Below, one piece after another: positions 22,407-33,363 of a stretch of DNA of 64,000 bases. Every line of letters starts with the position of its first letter. The first letter of the stretch is position 1. This DNA is from Bufo bufo (lineage: Eukaryota > Chordata > Amphibia > Anura > Bufonidae), in contig NC_053390.1 in the NCBI RefSeq assembly GCF_905171765.1, positions 215,711,927-215,775,926 on the forward strand, in the 5' to 3' direction. The position numbers and the translations under genes were made by a program. Below the pieces are notes generated by a model, which searched no databases, was not told where the DNA came from, and worked only from the letters and a program-made list of their open reading frames with translations.

Positions 22407-22860
22407 ATCTGAGTTTGAGGTGTACATCGCACTTACTAAACCTATCATAGGCTGCGTCTAGAGGGGATGGCATTCCTGTCCGCATTGTGGCCGGGATCTG
22501 GTATGTGCACAATACATGTTATGCAGAAAAGCAACTCATCTGAACAAAGCCTTAAATGCTCCTATTCAAACCAAGCCTGTGGAAAAATGATCTGGTTTGT
22601 GGTCAGGTAACTCCCTTATAATTAGCACTTATTGTGTGAGCAGTGGTTTAAAGGGGCACTGTCACGTTGGTGTACAGGCAGTAAACCGTTCACATTCGGT
22701 GTAGTGGAGAAGAGCATGTGGCGGTGGTAATTTTCCTCTTGAAAAAACCCTGAATAGGATATGCTGTGTTACATAGCAAAGGCTCAAAACATACTATGGA
22801 ATATGTAATCTTACACGTGATAGGACGGTATTCACATCTGATTAATGGGGACACTCACAC
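22407..22860. other. No recognised gene
   Basis: AAAGGGGCACTGTCACGTTGG near 22650 resembles one end of an AAAGGGG-class MITE. No intact element. Confidence 0.35.
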
Positions 22861-23008
22861 CAAGTCTGGGTTTGGTGAATGCCAGGAGAACGCTACCTGC
22901 CTGACTGCACAGTGCCCACTGTAAAGTATGGTGGAGGGGGGCTAATGCTATGGGGATGTTTTCCAGGGGTTGGCCTAGGCCCCTCAGTTCCATTGAAGGG
23001 AAATCTTA
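22861..23008 (+). mobile_element. Tc1-family fragment
   Basis: A 148-bp piece of the same Tc1 family as 2899-4116 (compare AAGTATGGTGGAGG at both), covering the part of the transposase before the second catalytic Asp. No termini. Confidence 0.78.
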
Positions 23009-23326
23009 AAGGGGGTTTGCCAAATTTTTAAGTTAACCACGATCCACAGGGGATAACTAGCTGATTGTTGGGGTCCAATCACTGGGACCCAGACTGATGA
23101 CTAGAATGGGGGTCCCGTTCCCCCATTCTGTTTGAGCGGTAGGTGATTTGTGTGCACTGCCACTCGATTCATTCTGGAAGAGCTGGAGATCTAGCTCTGT
23201 ACTCCACTATCTCTGCCACTTGCTAGCTCCATAGAGAATGAATGGAGCGGCAGTACGCATGCACAACCTGCTGCTCCATCAGAATAGGGGAACGGGACCC
23301 CCATCCTCAAATGTGTGGTATCACCC
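23009..23326. repeat. Dispersed palindromic repeat
   Basis: GGGGTCCCGTTCCCCCATTC near 23108 is answered by GGGGAACGGGACCCCC near 23285. A GGGGTCCAATCACTGGGACC-like block is shared with 52799-53000. Confidence 0.55.
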
Positions 23327-23329
23327 TTA

Positions 23330-23641
23330 GGCCCCTTGTACACAACAGTATTTTTGGTCTGCATTTCTTGCAGATTGGCTGCAGACCCGTTCATTTCAAT
23401 GGGGCCACAAAAAGATGCGGAACGCACAATATGTGCTGTCCATGTCCACATGTCCTTTCTGCAGCCTTGCAAAAAAATAGAACGTGTTCTGTTCATTTGT
23501 TTTGCAGACAAAATTGGTATTTGCAACAAAGTGTGGGACCTGCGGAAGGGGAAAATGCAGGAAGCACACTGCCGGTATCCGTGTTTTGAGATTCTGCGAT
23601 TTGTTGACTGCAGAAACTGATACGGTCGTGTGCACGGGGCC
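23330..23641. mobile_element. PIF-Harbinger MITE with TTA duplication
   Basis: GGCCCCTTGTACACAAC and GTCGTGTGCACGGGGCC are inverted; TTA at 23327-23329 and 23642-23644. Confidence 0.87.
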
Positions 23642-23644
23642 TTA

Positions 23645-24013
23645 CAGTGGAGACTACCTGCTAGTTGTCTCCATTGTTGGTGCAGGGGGTTTAACCTGCC
23701 AGGTGACATATTTAAAGCTGATCCATCTCTAAAACATGGCAAAAATGCAGTGGTTTGACTGAAGTGCAACCTAAGGGCCTACATATATAAAACAGGGTCT
23801 ATAGGCCGTGTACAGACTGTACCTTCAGAGAGCTCTGATCATATTGAGGCTCCATCTTGCAGGACGTCAAAGATCTGCAGCTAAGATATTGGTGCAAGAT
23901 ACCACAGGACACCTTGTGAAGTCCTTCTCTCAAGTGAATGGGACCTACATAATGTCAGGTGGTTTTAAAGGGGGTGCCCATTATCTGTTACTAGCTGCAC
24001 ATACATGCAACTA
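23645..24013. other. No recognised gene
   Basis: Short frames only; no repeat terminus identified. Confidence 0.35.
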
Positions 24014-24017
24014 TTAA

Positions 24018-25311
24018 CCCCTTAGTGACCAGCCTGTTTTGGACCTTACTGACCAAGTGTTTTTCTTCCTTTTTTCATCATCTCATTCCAAGAACTATAA
24101 CTTTTTTTTAGTTTTCCATCTATATAGCTTTGAGGGCTTGTTTTTTTTGCGGGACAAATTGTAGTTGGTGTAATCGCACCATTTTGGGGTACACATAGCG
24201 TTCTGATTAACTTTTATTAACTGTTTCTGGGAGGGAGATGAGAAAAACAGCAATACTGCCACTGCGTTTTTACATTATAAAATGTATTCATATTCTAAAA
24301 TTGTTCATATTTTGGTATAAATAACATATCTTTATTCTCTAGGTCAGTACGATTACAGTGATACCAAATACATATAGTTTTTTTTTCACGTTTTACTAAT
24401 TTTTGCAATAAAACCCCTTTTTTAAAAAAAAAAAAGTTTTTGCATTGCCGCTTCCCGAGACCCATAACTTTTTTTACTTTTCTTTTTACGTAGTTGTGTG
24501 TGGGCTTGATTTTTGTGGGATGACTTGTATTTTTAATTGGTATCATTTTGGAGTAAATGGCGCTTTTTGGTCGCTTATTACATTTTTTCAGTGGCAGTTA
24601 AGAATAAATTAGCAATTCTGTCTTTTTTTTTTTTAGGGGATAATTTGTGATATTTATGTAGTTTGGGTTGTTACGTACGCGGCAATATCAAACATATGAG
24701 GGAGTTGTTTTTTTGCAATTTTTTTTTTTCATTGAAAAGTGCGATTTCAATGGAAAAAAAGCGTAATTTTATGGAATTTTTTTATTTAATGTTTTTTTAT
24801 TTATTTTTTTACCACTTAATAGTCCCACAAGGGGACTTTAACAGACAGTATTTTGATTGCTTTTAAAATGCAATGCATTATTCCTATAGTGCATTGCATT
24901 TTAATGGCAATGCTATTCTAACATTGACCAGCAGGCTGTGCCAGACAGGCGCAGCCTGCTGGAAATTACTCAAGGCTGGTCTGTGACCTACCTCAGACCC
25001 CTGCCAGCCTTCACACACACATTGGAACCCCGTGATCTCATTTGCGGGCTGCCGATGGGAGACAGAGTAAGTCTGCTCCCTCTGTCAGCACTTTACATGT
25101 GACGGGCGCCATTGCCCGCGGCATGTGAAGTTTTAAACAGCCCGGATCGGCACTCCTGTCGGTCCGGGCTGTTAGAGCAGGGCCACTGCTCTCATGTGAG
25201 AGCCGGGTCCCCGTGCAGAGCTTAGACTGGGCCGGCGTAAAAAAAGCGGCGGCCAGCCTAAGGCCCCTTAGTGACCGCCGTAAAAAAGGCCTATGGGTGG
25301 TCACTAAGGGG
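24018..25311. mobile_element. TTAA-target element, third type
   Basis: CCCCTTAGTGACC at the left and GGTCACTAAGGGG at the right, flanked by TTAA (24014-24017, 25312-25315). Length 1294 bp, non-coding. AT-rich modules on the left share wording (TTTTTTGCGGGA, CACCATTTTGGGG) with the element at 5863. The right end is a stem-loop series: CCAGCAGGCTG/CAGCCTGCTGG (24928-24961), CAGCCCGGA/TCCGGGCTG (25139-25170), and a terminal hairpin 25265-25310. Confidence 0.88.
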
Positions 25312-25867
25312 TTAATAAGCATTATTGAACATAAGCGATTGATGTCAGAATCAAAATGCCTAATTTATGTTTACTTGCAGGTCTACTTACCTGCTTCCTG
25401 GTGCTGCTCTTCCAAAATGGCAGCTGATGGAGCGTCCTGTCCATAAGTGACCTGAGTGATTGCTCGTTGAATCCCAAGAGTTGTCAGGGTCCTTCCAGAA
25501 TCAGCACAACCCCTTTAATCCCCACACAATGCAATACTGGGTGTTCATGTGGCTTCAGAAGTGACACTTCCTCTGGGTTACATTGGCCCAGATTTACTAA
25601 TGTATCTGTCTAAAAAAAAATGGAGCAATTTGGCGAATCTAGGGTTTCTGTACTTTTTCAAAATTGCTTGGCAAGGGGACCAGAAAGGGATCGAGGTTTC
25701 CTGGCACAGGGCTTAAGATTTTGGCGCCATTTTGTGCCAAAATCACAACACAATTCTGGCATAAAGAAGTCTCAAAGTAAAATAAACAGTTGGTATATAC
25801 TATAGAGTCAGAGAAAAGTGCCTCTACCTGCACCAGATGTATCATACACCTAGAACACCTGTTATAA

Positions 25868-26347
25868 GGGTCCATTCACACGTCAGTATTTTGTAATCCG
25901 CATCCGTTCCGCAAATTTGCAGAACCGAATACGGACCCATTCATTTCAATGGCTCCACAAAAAATGCAAACAGCACTGTGTGCTGTCCGCATCCGTTCCA
26001 TTCTGTTCTGTTATGCATATCCGCCCAAAAAATAGAGCTTGTCCTACTATTGTCTGCAAAATGCGGTCTGTGGTCCCATTGTAGTCAATGGGTTTGCAAA
26101 AAAGCGGATGACATGCGGAATGCATAAATATATATCGTCTGCATTGGCGGATCTGTTTCCAGGAAATAGTACCCTAGCAACATATATTCCTCATTCCGTT
26201 TTTTTTTTTTTTTTGTTTTTTTTGCGGAAAAACAGAACTGATGCAGATGAACAATTGGTAAAAACTGAGGGTTTTTGTGGAAACGCAGATCTGCCAAAAA
26301 CGGAACGGAAATCTGGGAAAGAAAAATACTGACATGTGAATGGACCC
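25868..26347. mobile_element. PIF-Harbinger MITE with TAA duplication
   Basis: GGGTCCATTCACACGTCAG and CTGACATGTGAATGGACCC; TAA at 25865-25867 and 26348-26350. Nested in the older MITE. Confidence 0.9.
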
Positions 26348-26381
26348 TAAATCTGGTCCAGTTTCAGACGCTCTGTCTAAT

Positions 26382-26630
26382 GCTCCATTCAGATGTCCGT
26401 AGAATATGTCCGCACCCGTTCCGCAATTTTCTGCAACAGGTGCGGACCCATTTATTCTCTGTGGGGCAGGAATGAATGCGGACAGCACAGTGTCCCGCGG
26501 CTCCGGAAAAAAATAGAGCATGTCCTATTAGCGGACAAGAATAGGCAGTTCTATGGGGGTGCCGGCCGGGTGTATTGCGGATCCACAATTTACGGATCCG
26601 CAATACACTATGGACGTGTGAATGGACCCC
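26382..26630. mobile_element. PIF-Harbinger MITE, second insert
   Basis: GCTCCATTCAGATGTCCG at the left and GGACGTGTGAATGGA at the right. The inner palindrome is CGGATCCACAATTTACGGATCCG. Target duplication not clean. Confidence 0.75.
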
Positions 26631-26719
26631 ACCATCTACAGGATTAGTAAATCTTGGCCATTAGCTTATCAGAAGGAGTCCTTACAGACTATTCTGAGCA
26701 AAGTAGACATGCAGCATAG

Positions 26720-26969
26720 GCCAGATTCAGATCTGCTGCATTGCGGCTGTAATCCGGTCACTGTATTTGTCATACATATGCCGGCTTTCAGTCGGGCAAA
26801 AAATGCTACATGCAACATTTTTGTGCGACTGAAAGCCGACATATATGCCAGAAAGCAGCTGGATTACAGCCGGATACCATTACAGTAAATTGGGATCCGG
26901 CGATGCACTGTGGTATCTGGCTATTCCGGATACAGTGAACTCTGGCAGTCGCAGATGTAAACCCAGCCA
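26720..26969. repeat. Palindromic repeat
   Basis: GCGGCTGTAATCCGG and CTGGATTACAGCCGG pair, as do CCGGCTTTCAGTCG and CGACTGAAAGCCG. Probably another MITE; exact ends uncertain. Confidence 0.65.
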
Positions 26970-27513
26970 TATAGAATTATGCACGCTTCCCTTTGATGCC
27001 AGCACTTTTTTCTAAAATACCCCTTCGTTCTGCCTCTGTGTCCCCCACTGTTTTTGGCGCCTGCGCACGCTGTCTCCTCAAACAGCTGATTGGCGTGGGT
27101 GCAGGGTGTAGGACTCATGCCGATCTGATATTGATGACCTATCTTGAGGATAGTTCATCAATAAAAAAAGCCTGGACAACCCCTTTAACTGGCGGAAAAC
27201 ATTTTCGGTGACCTTTCCTTTAAGTTGCGCTCCATAATGCATCCTGCAGCTCGATAAGATGAAATGTTACTGTGTTATTTCAGACTCTCGTCACTCCTAG
27301 GTTATGATTATTTGGTTCCCACGCTGTTCTATTGTAAACCCCTTATTAAACATGTTGTCCGTTCAACTCCCACATTTGAAGTTCACCAGTTCATTAAAAT
27401 GGTAATTGCTGGTAGGTGGTGGAGTTCCGTTTATGTGGTGACTAATCCCATGTGCAGCGTAGTCGTGCACTCTGCTTAAGGGCTAATAAAATCTGTCTGT
27501 AGGACTGGGAACT
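26970..27513. other. No recognised gene; short dispersed-repeat piece
   Basis: TATTGATGACCTATCTTGAG near 27130 followed by ACAACCCCTTTAA is the end of a repeat also seen around 57810. The remainder is unassigned. Confidence 0.4.
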
Positions 27514-27674
27514 TAAAGGGGTTTCCTCACTTTAGCAAATTGAAATGAGCGGTGTATAATGTGATGGAAAAATGAATTAAGGAGACAATATGGACAATCA
27601 CAATACATTAGTAAGCGCCTTGTATTAACTTTCTCTATATTATAAATACCATTTGATGAAGTGAGACAACCCCT
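27514..27674. mobile_element. Short AAAGGGG-class MITE
   Basis: AAAGGGGTTTCCTCACTT at the left and AAGTGAGACAACCCCT at the right are inverted. A Harbinger MITE has inserted at the TTA on its right edge. Confidence 0.7.
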
Positions 27675-27677
27675 TTA

Positions 27678-27987
27678 GGGTCCATTCACACGTCCGCAAT
27701 TCTGTTCCGCATTTTGCGGAACAGAATTGCGGACCCATTCATTACTATGGGGCCACACGATGTGCTGCCCAGATCCGGAAATGCAGATCCGCACTTCCGA
27801 GTCCGCAATTCTGTTCCCGAAAAAAATTAGAACATGTCCCATTCTTGTCCGCAATTGCGGACAAGATTAGACATTTTCTATAGTGCCGGCGATGTGCGGT
27901 CCGCAAAATGCGGAACGCACATTGCTGGTGTCCGTATTTTGCTGTTCCGTGGATCCGCAAAACACCTACGGATGTGTTAATGGACCC
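27678..27987. mobile_element. PIF-Harbinger MITE with TTA duplication
   Basis: GGGTCCATTCACACGTCCG and CGGATGTGTTAATGGACCC; TTA at 27675-27677 and 27988-27990. Confidence 0.9.
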
Positions 27988-27990
27988 TTA

Positions 27991-28553
27991 AAGGGGCACT
28001 GGGAAAAAATAAACAAAAAATGGCCCCATGTTATAGACTGGTCCAAATTGAAGGCAAGGGAAAACAAGTAGGCAGGGCCAGTAATACCATAGTGCAGCAC
28101 AAAATACTGCCCCAGCACAACCAAAAATCCCAGTGCAACACACAATACTGCCGCTCCTAAGGACGGTGATGCAGCTGAATTCAGGAGGGCACCCACAGCC
28201 ACCAGCCAGGTGCATAAATAACTGGTGCTCCTAGCATTAAAGGGGATCTGTCTAGTTAAAACTGGCTGTGGGTAACGCTGAGAGAACCAGATTGTCATAT
28301 ACGTGGCTTGCAGCCTGTAGGGTCTATGGCTAGTCCACCCTTGGCAGGGTTCATGCGAGGGCGATGAATGCAGACACACGAGAGTAATGCAGTAGAACCA
28401 GCCGGAGTCGGCTGAATTGTGTATACATAGAGGACTGAGGTCTTCACAGTGGGGCTGTAGTGTCTGGTTAATTAGTAAAAAATCCCCCTCTCACTACAGC
28501 AGAAAGAGAGTTTGTTAAAGTGGAGCAATATCAGCCAATCATGTTGCAGCCTT
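27991..28553. other. No recognised gene
   Basis: Opens with AAGGGGCACTGGGAAAAAAT (a MITE-like edge). The minus-strand frames spanning 27966-28379 show no family motif. Confidence 0.35.
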
Positions 28554-28556
28554 TAA

Positions 28557-28987
28557 GGCCACATGCCCGCAGCCGTATAGGAGTTCCGAATCGCAAAAAA
28601 TTAATTCACAAAATACTGATCCCTTCAGAGTACATTCTGCGCCTACATCAATAGAAAGGGCTTTTCTTGCCGCAATGCGTACCAGAATAGGACATGTTCT
28701 GTAATTTACCTAATGGTCAGGGGTGCACTACCAATGAGGCCAGGTGAGGCCATCGCCTCAGGCAGCGCCGGGTAGGGGAGAGAGGGGGCAGCAGAAGGGC
28801 CATGGGCAATGTGTGCTTTCATTGTGGCCAAGGGGTTTAGGGTAAGAAACTGGCATGGGGTGGGCAGCCTGGGGTGGCAGAAAGGCTAGGTGCACCCTTG
28901 CTAATGGTCTCACGGATCCACAAAATGTACAGACATGTGTATAACTCCATAGAGATGTGTTATCCACGTTATCGTGTGCATGAGGCC
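28557..28987. mobile_element. PIF-Harbinger MITE interrupted by a hAT MITE
   Basis: GGCCACATGCCCGCAGCCG after TAA at the left, ATCGTGTGCATGAGGCCT at the right. The insert 28718-28900 lies inside. Confidence 0.78.
28718..28900. mobile_element. hAT MITE (183 bp) with perfect 8-bp TSD
   Basis: Termini CAGGGGTGCACTACC and GGTGCACCCTTG. CTAATGGT is duplicated exactly at 28710-28717 and 28901-28908. A related element is at 47127-47418. Confidence 0.93.
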
Positions 28988-29418
28988 TACAGAGGACCTG
29001 TCAGCCCCTCGAAATAAGATTGGCAAACAAAAAATAAGGTGATGTCTGAAGGAACTGAATAAAACTTTTTCTGTGTGAATATAATGATATCTGTATGTTA
29101 TTACAATATTAGAGTGAAAGAATCCGTTTGGGCAGGGAGGCATACAGGTTCTGTATGGTATTCTGCCGCACATTTGCCCATAGATGTTGCACCTGGACCT
29201 GGTTGCTGAAGCTGGTATACATGCTGGTCCCATAAATGCTTGATTGGTGATAAATCTGGTGACCAGGCAGGCCAAGGAAGGGTTGCAGTCTGGCGGAGGG
29301 ATTCCTGGAAAACTGTGTGGGTGAGCATTATCCTGCAGAAAAATGCCAGTCCGAACCCGGCCATGAGAGGCAACACATGATGTATGCAATGGCTCCCCAG
29401 ATCATCACATATGCACTC

Positions 29419-29530
29419 TGATGGCTAACCTCCGGCTCTCCAGCTGTGGTAAAACTACAACTCCCAAGATGTACACTTGCTTGGCTGCTCTCAGAACTCC
29501 ATAGAAAAGAATGGAGCTGAAGGTTAGCCT
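29419..29530. mobile_element. hAT MITE variant
   Basis: GATGGCTAACCTCCGG at the left and GAAGGTTAGCCTTC at the right, with CAGCTGTGGTAAAACTACAA inside as in the other hAT MITEs. Target duplication not clear. Inserted in the Tc1 relic. Confidence 0.7.
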
Positions 29531-29682
29531 TCACTGCCATAGCAGATGTCACTCCACAACAAACGCAGGATTGAAGCGCTTGCCTCCAGGCCTCCATACT
29601 GATCCCAAACAGAATCTGGATTTGTAGCTAAAGACGATGCGTTCCCAGCCCGTAGCAGTCCAGGTTTCCAGGACGTCCCTCC

Positions 29683-29782
29683 ATGACAGTACCCACTGGA
29701 GGATGTCCTATTGGATATCTGTAGGGACAGGAAGCGTGAAAAGGTTAAAAGGCCCCTCCCCTACCCTCCCACCAGTGTTCTT
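29683..29782. repeat. DIRS left inverted terminal repeat
   Basis: From ATGACAGTACCCACTGG to CACCAGTGTTCTT. Exact reverse complement of 34611-34710. The outer part 29664-29682 is not in the right repeat and is instead copied in the internal complementary region. Confidence 0.95.
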
Positions 29783-30255
29783 CCTGTCCCTACGGGGATA
29801 GGAGCTGTGAGAAGGGATCTCTGCTACGTGTAGGGATCAGTACTAGGCCAGGCTGGTCGGGGGGCTCATGCCTCTCCTCTTCAGCCTCCGTTTGCGGCCT
29901 AAAGCCAGCACCCCTCCGGGAAGGGGTCCCCTAGCTTTCCGGGTACCTTTTTTTCTGACGCCGCGGTACCAGGACGCTGTTGCGGCTTCTCCGATGGAGC
30001 TCTGCGCACAGCAGTGGCTCCGTCCTCCTCCGATGATGCGTTCCACGTCACTTCCTGTGCGACCCGGAAGTGACGTGGCCAGGATACCGGCGCGCATTCA
30101 GGCTGGAGCCTCAGCCGGAGGCTTCGCATGAGAGGTCGACTCCTCTTAGGATGAGTCCCCCGGAAGAGGAGGCGGATCCGGCGGCGATGAGGGATGGGCC
30201 ATTAAGGTAAGATCCTTTAAAAGACGCTGTGATGTGTGCTCCAGGCAGGTACATC

Positions 30256-31472
30256 ATGGAGGCCCAAGGGTTGAGCAGGCTAGATGCGGTAGCTGACCCC
30301 CTCATCCAGACTACTGTAAGTAGTATCCGGCTGGTTAGGTTAATTAATCCTTTAGACCAGTTTTTATATCTCCTTCTCCCCCTATTAAGGTGGAAAAGGA
30401 GACGGGACACAAACCACATGGAGACTCTAGGAAAAAAGCTAGGAAATGTGCTACGTGCACTAAAAAGCTTTCTGAGTCGTATAAGAAGGCCCTTTGCACG
30501 GATTGCTTGGCAAAAATCCTAAAGGAGGAGCAACCATCTTTTCTGGAAGAGCTGAGTGCCATTGTCAGAGAGGAAGTTCAGGCGGCAGGAATGAGTCAGC
30601 CCCCTTCCCTTCCAGTTCCCTCTTCCCCTCCGTCCAAGCGTGCCAGAGTACATGTGGTATCAGAGTCGGAGGAGGAAACCGGGTATCCTTCGGACGAAAT
30701 GGAGGAGGAGATCCCCCCTTCCGTGTCAGAGGAACCCAAGAGATATCTATTTTCCTCAGAACATCTGGACTCGCTCCTTACAGCAGTGAGACAAACCATG
30801 GCTGTTGAGGAGGAGGAGCCGAAGCGTTCTGTACAGGACGAGATGTTCGGCGGTTTAAGGGCCAGGAAAAGAAAACTTTTCCCGGTAAATTCATACTTAC
30901 AGGATCTTATCAAAGATGAGTGGGAAGAGGGCGATAAAAAGCTCTATGTACCCAGAGAGTTTAAAAGCAGGATGGCTTTCAACCCGGAGGAAACAAAACT
31001 TTGGGATGAAGTTCCAAAAGTCGACATCCAGGTCGCCAAAGTGGTGAAGAAGACGTCCATTCCATTTGAGGATTCCTCACAGTTAAAGGACCCCATGGAT
31101 CGGAAGATGGATGCTCTTCTGAAAAAAGCCTGGGAATCTTCAGCGGCTACTATTAATGCTGCAAGACGGGCCCTCTGGCTCAAATCCTGGACGGGAGACA
31201 TTGCATCAAAAAACAAACTATGTGCAATCCCCTTTACTGGAGCATACCTTTTTGGCCAGGTCCTAGATTCCATCTTGGAAAGTGCAGCGGACAAAAAGAA
31301 GGGGTTTCCAGAAGAAAAGGCTAAGAAACCTGTACAGCCCTTTCGTAAGACCTCTAGGCACTTCACATCCTCAGAGAGAGGAAAAGGTAAAACGGGTAGA
31401 TGGAGCTACCCTAAAGGAGGGAGAGGTAGAGGGTTCCTCTTCAATCCTAACTCAGGCCCAAGCAAACAATGA
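30256..31472 (+). CDS. DIRS gag-like protein, probably spliced (intron 30316-30389)
   Basis: The main open frame 30390-31469 (360 codons, TGA at 31470-31472) starts at GTG, not ATG. Removing a 74-nt GT-AG intron (30316-30389, donor ACT|GTAAGT, acceptor after a pyrimidine tract ending TTAAG|G) joins it in phase to an upstream ATG at 30256 with 20 codons (MEAQGLSRLDAVADPLIQTT). Without splicing that ATG reads into another frame and stops at about 30522. Features by residue of the 360-codon part: a zinc-ribbon-like C-x2-C-x12-C-x2-C at 20-39, an acidic Ser/Glu-rich region at 90-120, and a basic Gly/Arg-rich C-terminus (GGRGRGFLF). It probably packages the element's RNA. Splicing is inferred from sequence only. 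Confidence 0.75.
30316..30389 (+). other. Candidate spliceosomal intron in DIRS gag
   Basis: 74 nt with consensus donor GTAAGT, a possible branch region TTAATTAATCC and the tract TCTCCTTCTCCCCC before TTAAG. Length is 2 modulo 3, which is what is needed to join the ATG exon to the gag frame. Confidence 0.6.
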
Positions 31473-33363
31473 CATCAGGCCAGTAGGGGGCAGGCTCCGC
31501 CTGTTTTGGGAATCCTGGACTCGGATTACCCAAAATCAGTGGATCCTCAATTCCATCCGAGAAGGGGTAAGATTAGAATTTCACGGTCCTCCCCCGGAAA
31601 GATTCCTAATCACCAAATTCCATTCAAGGGAGCAACAAGATCAGTTGGGTCTGGACTTGCAGAAGCTTCTAAGTTTAAATGCTATAGTCCAGGTTCCGGA
31701 AGATCAAAAATACTTGGGACACTATTCAAGCCTTTTTCTAATAAAAAAGCCGGATGGTTCTTACAGGACAATCATCAACCTGAAATCCTTGAACCAGTCA
31801 ATAACCTATCACAAGTTCAAGATGGAATCCATAAGATCAGCAATCCCGTTAATTTCAGTTGGAGATCTACTATGTACCATGGACCTGAAGGATGCGTATT
31901 ATCACATCCCGATTCATCCTTTACACCAGAAATATCTCAGGTTTGCAGTCATCCAGGAGGGGACTCTCCTTCATTACCAATTCCAGTGTCTCCCCTTTGG
32001 TATTTCGTCGGCCCCTCGCATCTTTACAAAGATCATCACAGAGGTAGTGGCGTATCTGAGAGTACAGCAGATAAAGATTGTTCCATACCTCGACGATTTT
32101 CTCCTAATAGCAGACACCAAACTGAACCTCGAGAGCAGCATCCATCAGACCCTAGCTCTGTTCAAGGATCTCGGCTGGATAATAAATTACCCCAAATCCG
32201 ACCTAAGACCAAGCACCAGAAAACAATTCCTGGGAGTTCTCTTGGACTCAAGAAATCAAATTTCCTTCCTTCCAGAGTCCAAGCAGGTGATCATAAAGGG
32301 GAAGATAGTGGCGTTCCAAAAAAGGAGGGTCCATACTCTAAGAGAGGCTATGAAAATTCTGGGCCTGATGACATCATGTATATCAGTAATCCCGTGGGCT
32401 CAGTTTCATTCCAGGATCCTACAGGCCGCAATCCTGTCATCATGGAACAGGGATCATCATTCCCTAGACACAAGGATAGCGCTTACAAAGCGGTGTCTAA
32501 AATCCCTTTCGTGGTGCATCAACCCCGAAAATCTAAGGAAGGGGGTAGCCTGGAACCCGTCTCCTTCCATTGTCATCACCACGGATGCAAGCCAGTGGGG
32601 CTGGGGTGCCCATCTGAAGGGTCATGTCTTCCAGGGTCGATGGTCCAGCCTGGACAGCCACAGGTCCTCAAATTACAGGGAATTGATGGCTGTATGGAAG
32701 ACCCTAGAATCGGCCGATTTCATTCTCTACAACCACCACATCAAAATCCTGTCAGACAACATGACTATGGTGTGTTACCTGAAGAGGCAAGGGGGAACCA
32801 GGAACCCTCATCTTCAGGTTCTGTCAGAAAAGATTTTTCACTGGGCAGAGAGGAAGATCCTCTCTGTGACGGCCGTTCACCTGAAGGGGGCAGACAACTC
32901 AGCAGCAGACTTTCTAAGCAGACACTGTCTCGACGCAGGCGAATGGTGCCTAAACCGGGAGGTCTTCCTTCAGATCTGCCACCAGTGGGGGTTCCCACAA
33001 ATAGACCTATTTGCTTCCAGGAGGAACACCCAAGTAAATCAGTTCTTCTCTCTGAACCCCAGAGACAATCCACTAAGGGTAGACGCCTTATCCTAGGTTT
33101 GGGACACAAACCTGGCATATCCCTTCCCTCCCTTTCCCTTGATTCCTTTGGTCCTGAAGAAGCTAAAAACTTGCTCAGCGACCCTTATTCTGATAGCCCC
33201 GGCCTGGCCGAAGAGAGCCTGGTTCCCGCTGCTAAAGGATTTACTCATAGACGATCCAATAACCCTTCCAGGAAGGAAGGACCTTCTCGTACAGGGGCCC
33301 CTGGAACACCCGAACCTCGAGAAATTGAAACTAACAGCCTGGATCCTGAAAGGCAAATCCTAA
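31282..33363 (+). pseudogene. DIRS reverse transcriptase-RNase H, one nonsense codon
   Basis: Copies element RNA into DNA. The frame 31282-33096 gives 604 residues. RT motifs: IKKPDGSYRTIINLKSLN (about 154-171), MDLKDAYYHIP (catalytic Asp 201), QCLPFGISSAP (235-245) and YLDDF (269-273). RNase H acids: TTDAS (Asp 435), YRE (Glu 467), SDN (Asp 492) and AADF (Asp 543). A TAG at 33094-33096 cuts the frame; the same frame then stays open to TAA at 33361-33363 with element-like sequence, so the TAG looks like a point mutation. It overlaps the end of gag by 191 nt in the +1 frame and has no ATG before the RT domain, so translation probably depends on frameshifting, reinitiation or an alternative transcript. 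Confidence 0.9.

Larger units (their letters stand above)
25582..26664. mobile_element. Old MITE split by two Harbinger MITEs
   Basis: TTGGCCCAGATTTACTAATG at the left and GGATTAGTAAATCTTGGCC at the right are inverted. Between them lie two complete insertions (25868-26347 and 26382-26630). The same left end appears at 62367. Confidence 0.8.

Noticed and set aside
30207..30389. Alternative DIRS intron using the donor AAG|GTAAGAT at 30207
   Set aside because: With the acceptor at 30389 the upstream ATGs join out of frame with gag. A 38-nt intron to the AG at 30244 would be too short.
31506..33096. A 931-codon open frame starting at 31506
   Set aside because: Up to about 33100 it is the out-of-frame shadow of the RT-RNase H gene, with no domain motifs of its own. 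Only its last third, from about 33300, is the real recombinase.
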